A stretch of DNA of 64,000 nucleotides, taken from NCBI GenBank assembly GCA_027669155.1, contig JAQEDR010000001.1, forward strand, positions 1 to 64,000, read 5' to 3'. The translations under genes were made by a program, and so were the position numbers. The notes beneath the pieces were generated by a model. It was not told the origin of the DNA. It did not search any database and was given only the letters and a program-made list of their open reading frames with translations. Within the stretch, counting starts at the first letter, position 1; each line of letters begins with the position of its first letter. Positions 49,018 through 57,325 of the stretch are shown here, piece after piece. This DNA is from Peptoniphilaceae bacterium AM52-5BH (GTDB lineage Bacteria > Bacillota > Clostridia > Tissierellales > Peptoniphilaceae).

Positions 49018-49497
49018 TTATTCTAAATTATTAACTTTCTCAACAAGGTCATATTCAGCATCAATATTGTGGGCTATGTGAGTAAATCTCTCGAGGGCAA
49101 CTTTTCTAGGAATAATGCCCAAAAAATAACCGTTCTTATGGGTAATACATACAAAGTTATTATTAACCAAAAGTCTTAATACATCTTCAAGATCGTAGTT
49201 ATCAAATAAGATAGGCACGACCTGATTCATCACTTCCTTGACCTTTATAGAATTAAGCTTTTCCTCATCAAATAAAGAAAGATCGTCGAAGCTTGTAACT
49301 ATATCAGATATAGAAATAAGTCCTCTTACATGGTTTTCTCCATCAATAACCGGTATTATTTGATAACCTGAATTGGATAAGACTAAAACAGCATGAAGAA
49401 GGGTATCTTCTTCGCTACAAGTCGCAACATCTGCTGCTGGAATCATAAGATTTTCGGTTGGTCTATAAAACATATCTTTAATTACATTACTTATCAT
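49018..49497 (-). CDS. CBS-domain pair protein, CbpB (YkuL)-like
   Basis: 159 residues consisting of two CBS motifs (LMIPAADVATCSEEDTLLHAVLVL with IPVIDGENHVRGLISISDIV; and VKEVMNQVVPILFDNYDLEDVLRLLV with FLGIIPRKVAL). Stand-alone CBS pairs of this size in Firmicutes include CbpB, which binds cyclic di-AMP and controls Rel-dependent (p)ppGpp synthesis. That identity is inferred from size and layout. GAGGT lies before the ATG. Convergent with the GlgB-like gene. Confidence 0.75.
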   Translation of the reverse strand: MISNVIKDMFYRPTENLMIPAADVATCSEEDTLLHAVLVLSNSGYQIIPVIDGENHVRGLISISDIVTSFDDLSLFDEEKLNSIKVKEVMNQVVPILFDNYDLEDVLRLLVNNNFVCITHKNGYFLGIIPRKVALERFTHIAHNIDAEYDLVEKVNNLE

Positions 49498-49585
49498 TTT
49501 CTACCTCTTTAGGTTTACTTTAACATTCATTCAAATCTATTTTAAATAATTATATTATATTTATATGTATTTTTAATGTAGAAAA

Positions 49586-49625
49586 AGCTAGCCCGAATCA
49601 ATCACTTAGATAATTCAGACTAGCT
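49586..49625 (-). terminator. Terminator of the SRP RNA transcript
   Basis: On the minus strand AGCTAGTCTGAAT pairs with ATTCGGGCTAGCT (two G-U pairs), followed by TTTTT. Confidence 0.88.
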
Positions 49626-49630
49626 CATAT

Positions 49631-49898
49631 GTAAGCACACCCAAGGTCGAACTTAGAATTTTTAACAGTGTCCAGAAAGACTGACTCATGTTAGGTTGGC
49701 TTACGGCACACAGAAAGTACTGCTTAATGCTGCTACGTTCCCGTCCTGACATGATTCACAGCTTTCTGTTGCGTAAGTTCTAACAATCAACACCAATCTT
49801 AAAGGTCTTAATAAAAATTCTAAGCCCTCACTTGGGGATTAAACCCTGCTATAGCGGATTGCAGGTTACAAGGCACCGCTAACTCCCTGTCTAGTGCA
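49631..49898 (-). ncRNA. ffs: Signal recognition particle RNA, large Bacillus type
   Basis: About 268 nt on the minus strand. The Alu-domain start (TAGCGGTGCC, CTGCAATCCGCTATAGCAGGG) matches the B. subtilis scRNA layout. The Ffh-binding domain IV is GTCAGGACGGGAACGTAGCAGC, with a GGAA tetraloop closed by CG pairs, between symmetric arms (ACAGAAAGCTGTG and following). The ends are estimated: the 5' end abuts the CCA of tRNA-Ser and the 3' end is where GTGTGC closes the helix. The RNA scaffolds Ffh for membrane targeting. Confidence 0.93.
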
Positions 49899-49991
49899 TG
49901 GCGGAGAGCATGGGATTTGAACCCATGATACGCTTACAATACGTATACACGATTTCCAATCGTGCTCCTTCAACCACTCGGACAGCTCTCC
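49899..49991 (-). tRNA. tRNA-Ser (anticodon GGA)
   Basis: 93 nt on the minus strand with the long variable arm of serine tRNAs (TACGTATTGTAAGCGTA). The acceptor GGAGAGC pairs with GCTCTCC, CCA is encoded, and the anticodon loop in CACGATTGGAAATCGTG gives GGA. The SRP RNA follows without spacer, so the tRNA 3' processing cut probably forms the SRP RNA 5' end. Confidence 0.95.
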
Positions 49992-50006
49992 TTGCTACAT
50001 TAGTAG

Positions 50007-50034
50007 ACTATACCTCATATAAATAATAAAGCAA
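50007..50034 (-). promoter_or_regulatory. Promoter of tRNA-Ser and SRP RNA
   Basis: On the minus strand TTGCTT and TATAGT spaced by 16 bases, 15 bases upstream of the tRNA. Confidence 0.65.
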
Positions 50035-50093
50035 AATTAAGTTATGATTTTTCTTAATGATAATGTTTACTTATTATTAGAGACTACTTATGG

Positions 50094-50099
50094 TATAAT
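50094..50099 (+). promoter_or_regulatory. Extended -10 promoter element of dnaX
   Basis: TATAAT with TGG directly before it, 24 bases before the dnaX ATG. A weak TTATTA lies 17 bases upstream as a possible -35. Confidence 0.5.
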
Positions 50100-50122
50100 A
50101 ATCCTGATAGAAAGGAAATAAT

Positions 50123-52006
50123 ATGGCAAAAGCTTTGTATAGACAATACAGGCCCAAGACCTTTGATCAAGTTTTAGGTCAGGATAGGGTCGTAAATGTC
50201 CTAAAAAATCAAGTTAAAAATAATAACTTTTCTCATGCTTATATTTTTGCTGGCGAAAGAGGATGCGGGAAGACTACTTGTGCAAAAATTTTTGCAAAAG
50301 CTATTAACTGCTTACATCCTATTGATGGATCGCCATGTCTTGAATGTGAGAATTGTAAGGCCATTGATGATGAATCTACTATCGATATAATTGAGATGGA
50401 TGCGGCTAGTAATAGAAGAATTGATGATATTAGAAATCTTAAGGATAATGTCATCTACCCACCCAATAAGCTTAAGTATAAGGTCTATATAATAGACGAG
50501 GCTCACATGATTACAAGGGAGGCCTTCAATGCTCTACTTAAAATAATGGAAGAGCCACCAAGTCATCTTGTTTTTATCTTAGCTACTACAGAAATTGACA
50601 AAATTCCCAATACCATTTTGTCTAGAGCTCAAAATTTCGAGTTTAATAAGATAGAAAAAAGTAAGATCAAAGAGCAAATATCCCTAATTCTAAAAGATAA
50701 AGATATCGAAATTGAAAATGAGGCTCTAGATCTTATAATTAGAAAAGCAAAGGGTGCTATGCGTGATGCTCTAAGTATCTTGGATCAAGTTATATCCTAT
50801 GACACGAAAACCTATAAGCTAGCTGATGTGGAAAATCTTCTAGGTGTGGTTGATTTCTACGATATAGATAAGCTTACTAATTCAATTTTTTCATTTAACC
50901 AAAAACAAGCTCTATCATATATATTTTCTTTAAGAGAAAATAATAAGTCCAATAAGGATATAATTGATTCTCTCATAAACTATTTTAGGGATATCATGGT
51001 TTATAAGATGAGCGAAGATCCTGATCTTTTCGATAACAAAGAAAGATTTGAATTTATTAAGAAGAGAGCAGGAGAAATTGAAATCGATAGATTACTCGAT
51101 TTACTTGATATATTAAACGAGTATTCATCTAAGCTTAAATCATCTGATAATACAGATTTGATAGTAGAGCTTATGACAATAAGACTTATAAGCTCAAAGG
51201 ATGTTAAATCTCTAGATTCAAGGATTAGGGCCTTAGAAGCTAATAATGAGAAAGACCTAATTGACTTAATCAATAGATTGGTTGATGATAAAATCTCAAA
51301 GCTCGACCTTAGTAAGTATGAAAATATTGATAGAAATAAGTCTAGTGACGGTTCTTATCAAGTTATTAATAATAATGATATAAGCGAAATAATGGAAGCT
51401 AGGTTCTCTAATACAGAAGTAATCGACGAAAATATAGATATATCAGATGAAGAAGATAATGACCTTCCTCCAATTGATAAGGCAGATGATTCCAATACAA
51501 AGGTTAATTTGGATGAATCAATTGATAAACTCGAAGAAAATCGATCAATCAATATTCCTACAAAAATGGCCGATGATATAAGAGATATGATTATAAACAC
51601 GGCGGGTAGGATGTTAAAGCCAATGTTTGAGAAAGATGGTTTTAATTATACTTATAGACCTGGGGAATTTATCCTATATCTTAAGGACGAATTTTATGGA
51701 ATTTTCATTCAAACTAAGACTGATGATATTGGAAAAGAATTAAATGACATACTAGATGATGAAGTTAGTTTTTCTGTAGATAATTACTCGAAATTTACTG
51801 AAAATAAAGATGGTAGTTTAGACATAAAAAAATATGAAAAGCTAGAAAAAGAAGAAAAAAAAACTAAAAAATTAGAAAAGCTAGACGAAAATGATAAAAC
51901 TGATAATATAGATGAAAGTCTAGTAAAGGAAGAAGATACTAAGAAAAATCAATCTAATTTGGATAGGTTGAAAGAGATATTTAAAGAAGAATTAATAGTA
52001 AAATAA
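50123..52006 (+). CDS. dnaX: DNA polymerase III subunit gamma/tau
   Basis: 627 residues. Clamp-loader ATPase with [17 protein letters not shown]-loop [20 protein letters not shown], the zinc Cys set (CLECENC), Walker [16 protein letters not shown]-type [15 protein letters not shown] and SRAQNFEF. Domain III follows, then a long acidic/Lys-rich region (about 440-627) that would be the tau-specific tail. AAAGGA precedes the ATG. It heads dnaX-ybaB-recR, a conserved trio. Confidence 0.96.
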   Translation: MAKALYRQYRPKTFDQVLGQDRVVNVLKNQVKNNNFSHAYIFAGERGCGKTTCAKIFAKAINCLHPIDGSPCLECENCKAIDDESTIDIIEMDAASNRRIDDIRNLKDNVIYPPNKLKYKVYIIDEAHMITREAFNALLKIMEEPPSHLVFILATTEIDKIPNTILSRAQNFEFNKIEKSKIKEQISLILKDKDIEIENEALDLIIRKAKGAMRDALSILDQVISYDTKTYKLADVENLLGVVDFYDIDKLTNSIFSFNQKQALSYIFSLRENNKSNKDIIDSLINYFRDIMVYKMSEDPDLFDNKERFEFIKKRAGEIEIDRLLDLLDILNEYSSKLKSSDNTDLIVELMTIRLISSKDVKSLDSRIRALEANNEKDLIDLINRLVDDKISKLDLSKYENIDRNKSSDGSYQVINNNDISEIMEARFSNTEVIDENIDISDEEDNDLPPIDKADDSNTKVNLDESIDKLEENRSINIPTKMADDIRDMIINTAGRMLKPMFEKDGFNYTYRPGEFILYLKDEFYGIFIQTKTDDIGKELNDILDDEVSFSVDNYSKFTENKDGSLDIKKYEKLEKEEKKTKKLEKLDENDKTDNIDESLVKEEDTKKNQSNLDRLKEIFKEELIVK

Positions 52007-52017
52007 AGGAGATAATT

Positions 52018-52356
52018 ATGGCAAGAGGCGGATTTAGACCAGGTGCAGCAAATATGAATAATATGATGAAACAAGTTAAGAAGATGCAAGAGCAAATGGA
52101 GAAGGCTCAATCTGAAATAGAAGAAAAAGAATTCTCATCATCTGCTGGAGGTGGAGTAGTAGAAGCTACAGTTAATGGCAAAAAAGAAGTTGTAAACATA
52201 AAAATTGACCCAGATGTAGTTGACCCAGAAGATGTTGAGATGCTTGAAGATTTGATTATGGTTGCTGTAAATGATGCAAGCAAGAAGGCAAGCGACTACA
52301 ATGAAGAGACAATGGGTAAACTTACAGGCGGAATCAATATCCCTGGTCTCATGTAA
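52018..52356 (+). CDS. YbaB/EbfC family nucleoid-associated protein
   Basis: 112 residues. The family pattern is [19 protein letters not shown], then [31 protein letters not shown] and a C-terminal [22 protein letters not shown]. It binds DNA as a dimer and bends it. It lies between dnaX and recR, the standard place, and its stop shares one base with the recR start. Confidence 0.96.
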   Translation: MARGGFRPGAANMNNMMKQVKKMQEQMEKAQSEIEEKEFSSSAGGGVVEATVNGKKEVVNIKIDPDVVDPEDVEMLEDLIMVAVNDASKKASDYNEETMGKLTGGINIPGLM

Positions 52357-52961
52357 TGGCTTTATATCCAGAATCCTTACAAAACTTAATAGAGCAATTT
52401 CAAAAATTACCCACGATTGGGAGAAAAAGCGCGGAGAGACTCGCTATGGCTATAGTGGAAACTGATTACAAATCAGTAGATGACTTTGCGAAAAGTCTCA
52501 CTGAAGTAAAGGATAGAATCCATAGCTGTAAGATATGTGGCAATCTCACCGAAGATGAAGTGTGTGATATATGTAAAGATATAACAAGAAATGAAGAGTA
52601 TCTGTGCATAGTTGAGGATGTGAGAAACCTTATTGCAATCGAGAAATCGCACGCCTATAGGGGGAAATATCATGTTCTGGGCGGACTTATTTCTCCTTCT
52701 GATGGACTGGGCCCTGATCAACTAAATATTGACAAGTTGCTAGAAAGAATTGAAAACGAAAATATTAATGAAGTAATTCTTGCAATTTCATCAACTATTG
52801 AAGGCGAAACTACCGTACTTTTCCTTACAAACTTACTATCTAATAGAGATGTAAAGATTACTAAGCTTGCTCAAGGAATACCAGTTGGATCCAACCTGGA
52901 GTACTTTGATCAGCTAACTTTAGAAAGAGCCCTTGAAGATAGGAGGGAGATTATTGATTAA
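52356..52961 (+). CDS. recR: Recombination mediator RecR
   Basis: 201 residues. Helix-hairpin-helix (LIEQFQKLPTIGRKSAERLA), the four-Cys zinc finger (CKICGN and CDICKD), the Toprim segment LCIVEDVRNLIAIEKS and YHVLGGLISPSDGLGPDQL, and EATTVLFL- and KITKLAQGIPVGSNLEYFDQLTLERAL-type C-terminal motifs are present. It acts with RecF and RecO to load RecA at gaps. It overlaps the following lipoprotein gene by eight bases. Confidence 0.97.
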   Translation: MALYPESLQNLIEQFQKLPTIGRKSAERLAMAIVETDYKSVDDFAKSLTEVKDRIHSCKICGNLTEDEVCDICKDITRNEEYLCIVEDVRNLIAIEKSHAYRGKYHVLGGLISPSDGLGPDQLNIDKLLERIENENINEVILAISSTIEGETTVLFLTNLLSNRDVKITKLAQGIPVGSNLEYFDQLTLERALEDRREIID

Positions 52962-53955
52962 ATTTAGAAAAATTCTTTTCATCCCAATTTTGGCTCTAGC
53001 GATAACTTCTTGTAGATCAGAAGAGATAGAAGAAGAAAAAACAAGCAAGAAGGATGAAATACAAATAGAAAGTGATGATACAACAAAGCCTGTGTCTACA
53101 GATATTCGAATAAACACTACTACTTTTGCATCGGATATTATTGTTGATGATCTAGAAAATACATCTAAGGACTCATACGATATAGTACATGTAAGTGACT
53201 ATGAAAGTATCGAAGAAGGAGACTTTGATATAGCTGTTGTTCCAGCTGTTATGGCTGCAAATTTATATAATGAGACAGGCGGAGCAGTTCAGCTTGCCGC
53301 TATAACCCTACTTAATAATCTCTATGCTTTAAGTGAAACTGAGATACTTTCACCCAAGGATTTGATAGGGAAAACGCTACTCATACCAGATCTTGGTGAT
53401 GATTATGATAAATTCATCGAAAGTAAATTATCTGTAGCTGGCAAATTATTAGGTATAAGCACACTTTATTACAAAAATTATGACGAGTTGGTGAATTTAA
53501 GTAAAGAAAATGAGTCTTCTGTTGCTATAGTTTCTCAACCGAACTTGTATAAGTTAAGTTCAAAGAAAGACTACAAGAGATATGATTTTTCTGAAATTTC
53601 ACCTCTCTTTTCTAAACAAAATGATGAAGGAGTGGGGGATTTCATTTCAGAAGTTATTATAGTTAAGAAGAAATTTGCCCAGGATAATAAAGAATATCTT
53701 GATCAATTCCTAAAAGAATACAAGAATAGGGTAGATGATTTTAAGGAAAATGGAAAGATTTCTGCTGATACAATAAATGCTTATGATATAAAAAGCGATG
53801 AAGCCCTAAATATATATAGGAGCATGGATACGGTTTATATTGATGGCGATACTATGGTTGGAATGTATAAGGTATTTCTAGATTCACTATCAAGAGTGAA
53901 TTTAGACTTATATAAGGGCGATAAGCCAGCTGAAGATTTTTACTACAAGAAATAA
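52954..53955 (+). CDS. Lipoprotein resembling ABC transporter substrate-binding proteins
   Basis: 333 residues. A TTG start at 52954 is chosen because GGAGGG sits 7 bases upstream. The N-terminus is basic, then hydrophobic (ILFIPILALAITSC), with a lipobox ending at Cys; an acidic, charged linker follows. The mature part (FDIAVVPAVMAANLYNE, LSPKDLIGKTLLIP, VAIVSQPNLYKL, KKFAQDNKEYLDQFLKEYK) has the style of NMT1/TauA-like periplasmic-binding proteins. No ATPase or permease gene is next to it. Ligand unknown. Confidence 0.72.
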   Translation: MIKFRKILFIPILALAITSCRSEEIEEEKTSKKDEIQIESDDTTKPVSTDIRINTTTFASDIIVDDLENTSKDSYDIVHVSDYESIEEGDFDIAVVPAVMAANLYNETGGAVQLAAITLLNNLYALSETEILSPKDLIGKTLLIPDLGDDYDKFIESKLSVAGKLLGISTLYYKNYDELVNLSKENESSVAIVSQPNLYKLSSKKDYKRYDFSEISPLFSKQNDEGVGDFISEVIIVKKKFAQDNKEYLDQFLKEYKNRVDDFKENGKISADTINAYDIKSDEALNIYRSMDTVYIDGDTMVGMYKVFLDSLSRVNLDLYKGDKPAEDFYYKK

Positions 53956-53969
53956 GACAAGGGTATAAG

Positions 53970-55364
53970 ATGCTTGATAAGAAAATATTTGAAGATAATT
54001 TTGAGAAATTTAGTGAAATGAAGGATAATGTCAAAAAAGATCCTTATCTTTTAAGCTTTCACATATATCCAGAAGCTGGTTGGCTCAATGATCCTAATGG
54101 TTTGTGCGAATATAAAGGGAGATATCACATATACTATCAGTATTCTCCTTTAGATGAGAATAAATCAGATACCTGCTGGGGCCATGTTAGTACAGAGGAT
54201 TTCCTTAATTATAAGAGAGAAGATATCTTTATTTATCCTGATTTTAAATTAGATAAGGATGGAGCTTATTCTGGATCAGCCTTTATTAAAGATGATAAGA
54301 TAAATTTCTTTTATACTGGTAATGTTAAGCATGACGGAGACTACGACTTTATAAAAGAAGGAAGAGATCATAATACCGTAAGGATAGTATCAGATGCCTA
54401 TAATTATTCTGACAAAATATTAATCTTTGATAATGATGATTATCCAAGAGATATGACAAAACATGTGAGAGATCCAAAAATATATGAAAAAGACGGATAT
54501 TATTACATGTTTATTGGAGCAAGAAGTATCGAAGATAAGGGTTTGGTACTTGTATACAGATCAAAAGACCTGGAAAATTTCACCTATCATATGAGAATAG
54601 AAACTGACTACGACTTTGGTTACATGTGGGAGTGTCCTGATTTCTTTACGATTGATTCTAAAGATTTTCTCATATTATGCCCTCAAGGTGTCGAAAATGA
54701 AACGTATAGATATCAAAATATTTACCAATCTGGATACTTTCCAATAGAAATCGACTTTAATGAGAAAACTTATAAATTAGGAGAGTTTACTGAACTAGAT
54801 TACGGATTTGATTTCTATGCACCACAAACATTTGAAGATTCAAAATCCAGAAGAATCCTAATAGCTTGGATGGGAATGCCTGATGCAATCTACACAAACC
54901 CTACGGTATATTATAAATGGCAACATTGCCTTACCATACCTAGAAAGCTATCTGTAAATAACGGAAAGCTATGTCAAAATCCAATTTCAGAGATGGAAAA
55001 TCTTAGGAAAGATCATATCACCCTCAAAAGGGGTGAAAACTATGAAGATTTCGTATTTGAAGCCTTGGCTAAAAATATCAAAGATTCTTTTGAGATCAAC
55101 CTAAGAAGTGACGTTAGTCTATCCTATAATGATGGAATACTGATATTAGATATGGGTGATTCATCATTCGGAAGGGTTTTTAGGCAGGTAAAAATTGATA
55201 AGATAAATGACATAAGAATATATTCTGATAAATCTGCTCTTGAGATTTTTGTAAATGAAGGGGAATATGTCTTATCCAGTAGAGTTTACTCTGAAAATGC
55301 AGGATTTTATTCCGAAGATTTAGACTTTGACCTTTACACATTAAATTCAATAGATTTTATTTAA
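53970..55364 (+). CDS. Sucrose-6-phosphate hydrolase / GH32 beta-fructosidase
   Basis: 464 residues, no signal peptide. The five-blade propeller carries the nucleophile Asp41 in WLNDPNG, the transition-state Asp168 in RDP, and the acid/base Glu221 in WECPDF. Other motifs are YHIYYQYSP, WGHVSTEDF, YSGSAF and QTFEDSKSRRILIAWMG. A C-terminal beta-sandwich completes it. A cytoplasmic GH32 normally splits sucrose-6-phosphate after PTS uptake, but no PTS gene is present here. It stands 14 bases after the lipoprotein gene. Confidence 0.9.
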   Translation: MLDKKIFEDNFEKFSEMKDNVKKDPYLLSFHIYPEAGWLNDPNGLCEYKGRYHIYYQYSPLDENKSDTCWGHVSTEDFLNYKREDIFIYPDFKLDKDGAYSGSAFIKDDKINFFYTGNVKHDGDYDFIKEGRDHNTVRIVSDAYNYSDKILIFDNDDYPRDMTKHVRDPKIYEKDGYYYMFIGARSIEDKGLVLVYRSKDLENFTYHMRIETDYDFGYMWECPDFFTIDSKDFLILCPQGVENETYRYQNIYQSGYFPIEIDFNEKTYKLGEFTELDYGFDFYAPQTFEDSKSRRILIAWMGMPDAIYTNPTVYYKWQHCLTIPRKLSVNNGKLCQNPISEMENLRKDHITLKRGENYEDFVFEALAKNIKDSFEINLRSDVSLSYNDGILILDMGDSSFGRVFRQVKIDKINDIRIYSDKSALEIFVNEGEYVLSSRVYSENAGFYSEDLDFDLYTLNSIDFI

Positions 55365-55373
55365 AATAAATAA

Positions 55374-55453
55374 AGCCCTTAGAAGCTTGGATAATTAGAG
55401 ATTCGCTTTAATAGAAAGTTAAAGCATATCGAGATATCCGACTTATAGGGGCT
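55374..55453 (+). other. Nested three-level hairpin element downstream of the GH32 gene
   Basis: Three nested inverted repeats: AGCCCTTA/TAGGGGCT (55374-55381 with 55446-55453, one G-U), GGATA/TATCC (55389-55393 with 55435-55439), and GCTTTAA/TTAAAGC (55405-55411 with 55419-55425). The sequence ATTTTA follows. It could be an extended terminator, a structured small RNA, or the remains of a palindromic repeat (MITE-like). No match to a known riboswitch class was recognised. Confidence 0.5.
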
Positions 55454-55528
55454 ATTTTAGTTATAATAAGAACTAGATATAATACACCTATAGAATGTAT
55501 ATTACCGATTAAATTTCGTAATCTAAAA

Positions 55529-55552
55529 GGAGGCTTAATCCTCCATTTTTAT
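55529..55552 (+). terminator. Small terminator-like hairpin
   Basis: GGAGG (55529-55533) and CCTCC (55540-55544) with a 6-base loop and ATTTTTAT after. It may end a short transcript from the intergenic region. Confidence 0.6.
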
Positions 55553-55604
55553 AACTAATTGAATATTTTTATGTTTTTGCAAAATTTATACTTTTTGAAT
55601 ATAA

Positions 55605-55645
55605 AAGAGTTCTAAATGTTTGTAAAACGGTAATTTTAGACTCTT
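55605..55645 (-). terminator. Possible terminator of tmRNA
   Basis: AAGAGT-CTAAAAT pairs imperfectly with ATTTAGA-ACTCTT on the minus strand, about 20 bases beyond the tmRNA CCA end. The following T-run is weak. Confidence 0.45.
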
Positions 55646-55663
55646 CAATTTTTTTTATTATTT

Positions 55664-56018
55664 TGGTGGAGGTGAAGGGATTTGAACCCTTGTCCGCAGA
55701 AGATTTCTCCATAGCATCTACAAGCTTAGTAAGATTTATAATTTTGCATAAAGAATTAAAATTTTACGAAAAATCTTTATGCTAGCTTCATGATACTAAT
55801 TGTATGGCAAAGCTTACATACAATAGTTGTCGCTAAATTATGAAACAAATATCGGGCTTGCGACGAGCTCGATATTTGCTGCGTGCCTTAAATTAGGCAG
55901 CTAGTGCGAAGTTTGCTTCGCTATTGTTGTTTGCGTTTATATTTAATTGCCGATTTACGTTTTAGCATACGACTTGCAACTATGGGATCGTCGACCACGT
56001 CGAAACCAAGTCACCCCC
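55664..56018 (-). ncRNA. ssrA: Transfer-messenger RNA (tmRNA)
   Basis: 355 nt on the minus strand. The 5' end GGGGGTGACTTGGTTTCGACG and 3' end CCTTCACCTCCACCA form the tRNA-like half with an encoded CCA and GTTCAAATCCC T-loop. The tag frame on the minus strand reads GCA resume codon then to TAA: ANNNSEANFALAA (positions 55934 down to 55893). The bases ATAAAC before the resume codon match the determinant seen in other tmRNAs (ATAGTC in E. coli). It works with SmpB (30781-31224). Confidence 0.96.
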
Positions 56019-56027
56019 GCAGGCTTT

Positions 56028-56055
56028 ATTATACTTTGAAAGTTTTACTTGTCAA
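56028..56055 (-). promoter_or_regulatory. Promoter of tmRNA
   Basis: On the minus strand TTGACA and TATAAT, both perfect, with 16-base spacing, ending 9 bases before the RNA 5' end. Confidence 0.85.
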
Positions 56056-56098
56056 AATACTAGATTTTAGTTAAAATATTAGTAAGAAAAGGTTTTTC

Positions 56099-56129
56099 TT
56101 GAATTCGATTTTTATGCATTTGATATATA
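56099..56129 (+). promoter_or_regulatory. Possible promoter of the glycogen operon
   Basis: TTGAAT (56099-56104) and an AT-rich -10 (TGATATATA, 56121-56129) lie about 62 bases before glgC. An alternating TATATA tract follows. Spacing is 17-19 bases depending on the -10 chosen, so the assignment is tentative. Confidence 0.35.
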
Positions 56130-56190
56130 TATATTTATATTCAATGGGTATATATATAACGAAATAAATTTTCTTATCTAAGGAGGAAAT

Positions 56191-57324
56191 ATGAGAAATT
56201 CTAATAAGATTTGCGCCATGCTTTTAGCAGGAGGACAAGGTTCTAGACTAAAAGCTCTAACAAGAGAGATGGCAAAGCCAGTTGTACCTTTTGGCGGAAA
56301 GTACAAAATTATAGATTTTGCCTTAAGTAACTCCACAAATTCAGACATAAAAGACATAGGTGTACTTACTCAATATAAGCCACAATTACTTAACCAACAC
56401 TTAGGAATAGGTGCTCCATGGGATTATGATAGAAACTTTGGAGGACTTAGGATACTTACTCCATACTACACCGAAGAAGGCGGTAGGTGGTTTGAGGGTA
56501 CAGCCTCAGCTATATATGAGAATATTAATTATCTAGATGAAGTAAATCCTGAATACGTCCTAATCCTTTCCGGTGACCATATTTATAAAATGGATTATAG
56601 GAAACTTTTAGATGTTCATAAGAAAAATGGTGCTGATGCGACAATTGCCGTTATGGAAGTTGACTGGGATGAAGCTTCAAGATTTGGAATAATGAATACT
56701 GACGATGAGGATAGGATCGTCGAGTTTGAGGAAAAACCAGAAAATCCAAAATCAAATCTAGCTTCAATGGGAATTTATATCTTTAATTGGCAAGTATTAA
56801 GAAGAGAATTAATCGAAGATAGCAAGAACAAAGATTCTTCTAATGACTTTGGTAAGGATATTATTCCTAAAATGCTTGATGAAGGATTAAATCTTTATGT
56901 TTACAAATTTGATGGCTATTGGAAGGATGTTGGAACTGTAAGAAGCTTCTGGCAGGCAAATCTTGATCTCATTGATCCTGAAAATGAGTTAGATATTTAT
57001 GAAGAAAACTGGAAGATATATACGGCATCTCTTAACCTTCCTCCACATAGAATCGGTAAAACTGGAGAGCTAAGTGATTCACTTGTTAATGAGGCTTGCG
57101 TTATAGATGGAAAGGTAAGTAATTCTGTATTATTCTCAAGTGTAGAGGTAGAAGAGGGTGCTGAAGTTTATAATTCCGTACTACTTAATGGTGTTAAGGT
57201 AAAAAGCGGTGCCAAGATTTATAATTGCGTTGTAGCATCTGATATGACGATAACCGAAGACATTGGCAAGGAAGATGATGATAAAGTGTATCTTGTAAGT
57301 AAGGAAGGAATTGAGGAGGAATAA
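56191..57324 (+). CDS. glgC: Glucose-1-phosphate adenylyltransferase, catalytic subunit
   Basis: 377 residues. It makes ADP-glucose, the first committed step of glycogen synthesis. The nucleotidyltransferase motif [16 protein letters not shown], substrate site [47 protein letters not shown], the FEEKP motif and SMGIYIF are intact, with a C-terminal left-handed beta-helix. AGGAGG precedes the ATG. It is followed one base later by glgD, its presumed partner. Confidence 0.97.
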   Translation: MRNSNKICAMLLAGGQGSRLKALTREMAKPVVPFGGKYKIIDFALSNSTNSDIKDIGVLTQYKPQLLNQHLGIGAPWDYDRNFGGLRILTPYYTEEGGRWFEGTASAIYENINYLDEVNPEYVLILSGDHIYKMDYRKLLDVHKKNGADATIAVMEVDWDEASRFGIMNTDDEDRIVEFEEKPENPKSNLASMGIYIFNWQVLRRELIEDSKNKDSSNDFGKDIIPKMLDEGLNLYVYKFDGYWKDVGTVRSFWQANLDLIDPENELDIYEENWKIYTASLNLPPHRIGKTGELSDSLVNEACVIDGKVSNSVLFSSVEVEEGAEVYNSVLLNGVKVKSGAKIYNCVVASDMTITEDIGKEDDDKVYLVSKEGIEEE

Positions 57325-57325
57325 T

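Larger units (their letters stand above)
55365..55603 (+). other. Intergenic region with nested hairpin and small terminator
   Basis: No gene is recognised. It contains the nested-hairpin element (55374-55453) and the terminator at 55529-55552. The rest is AT-rich and featureless. Confidence 0.6.
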
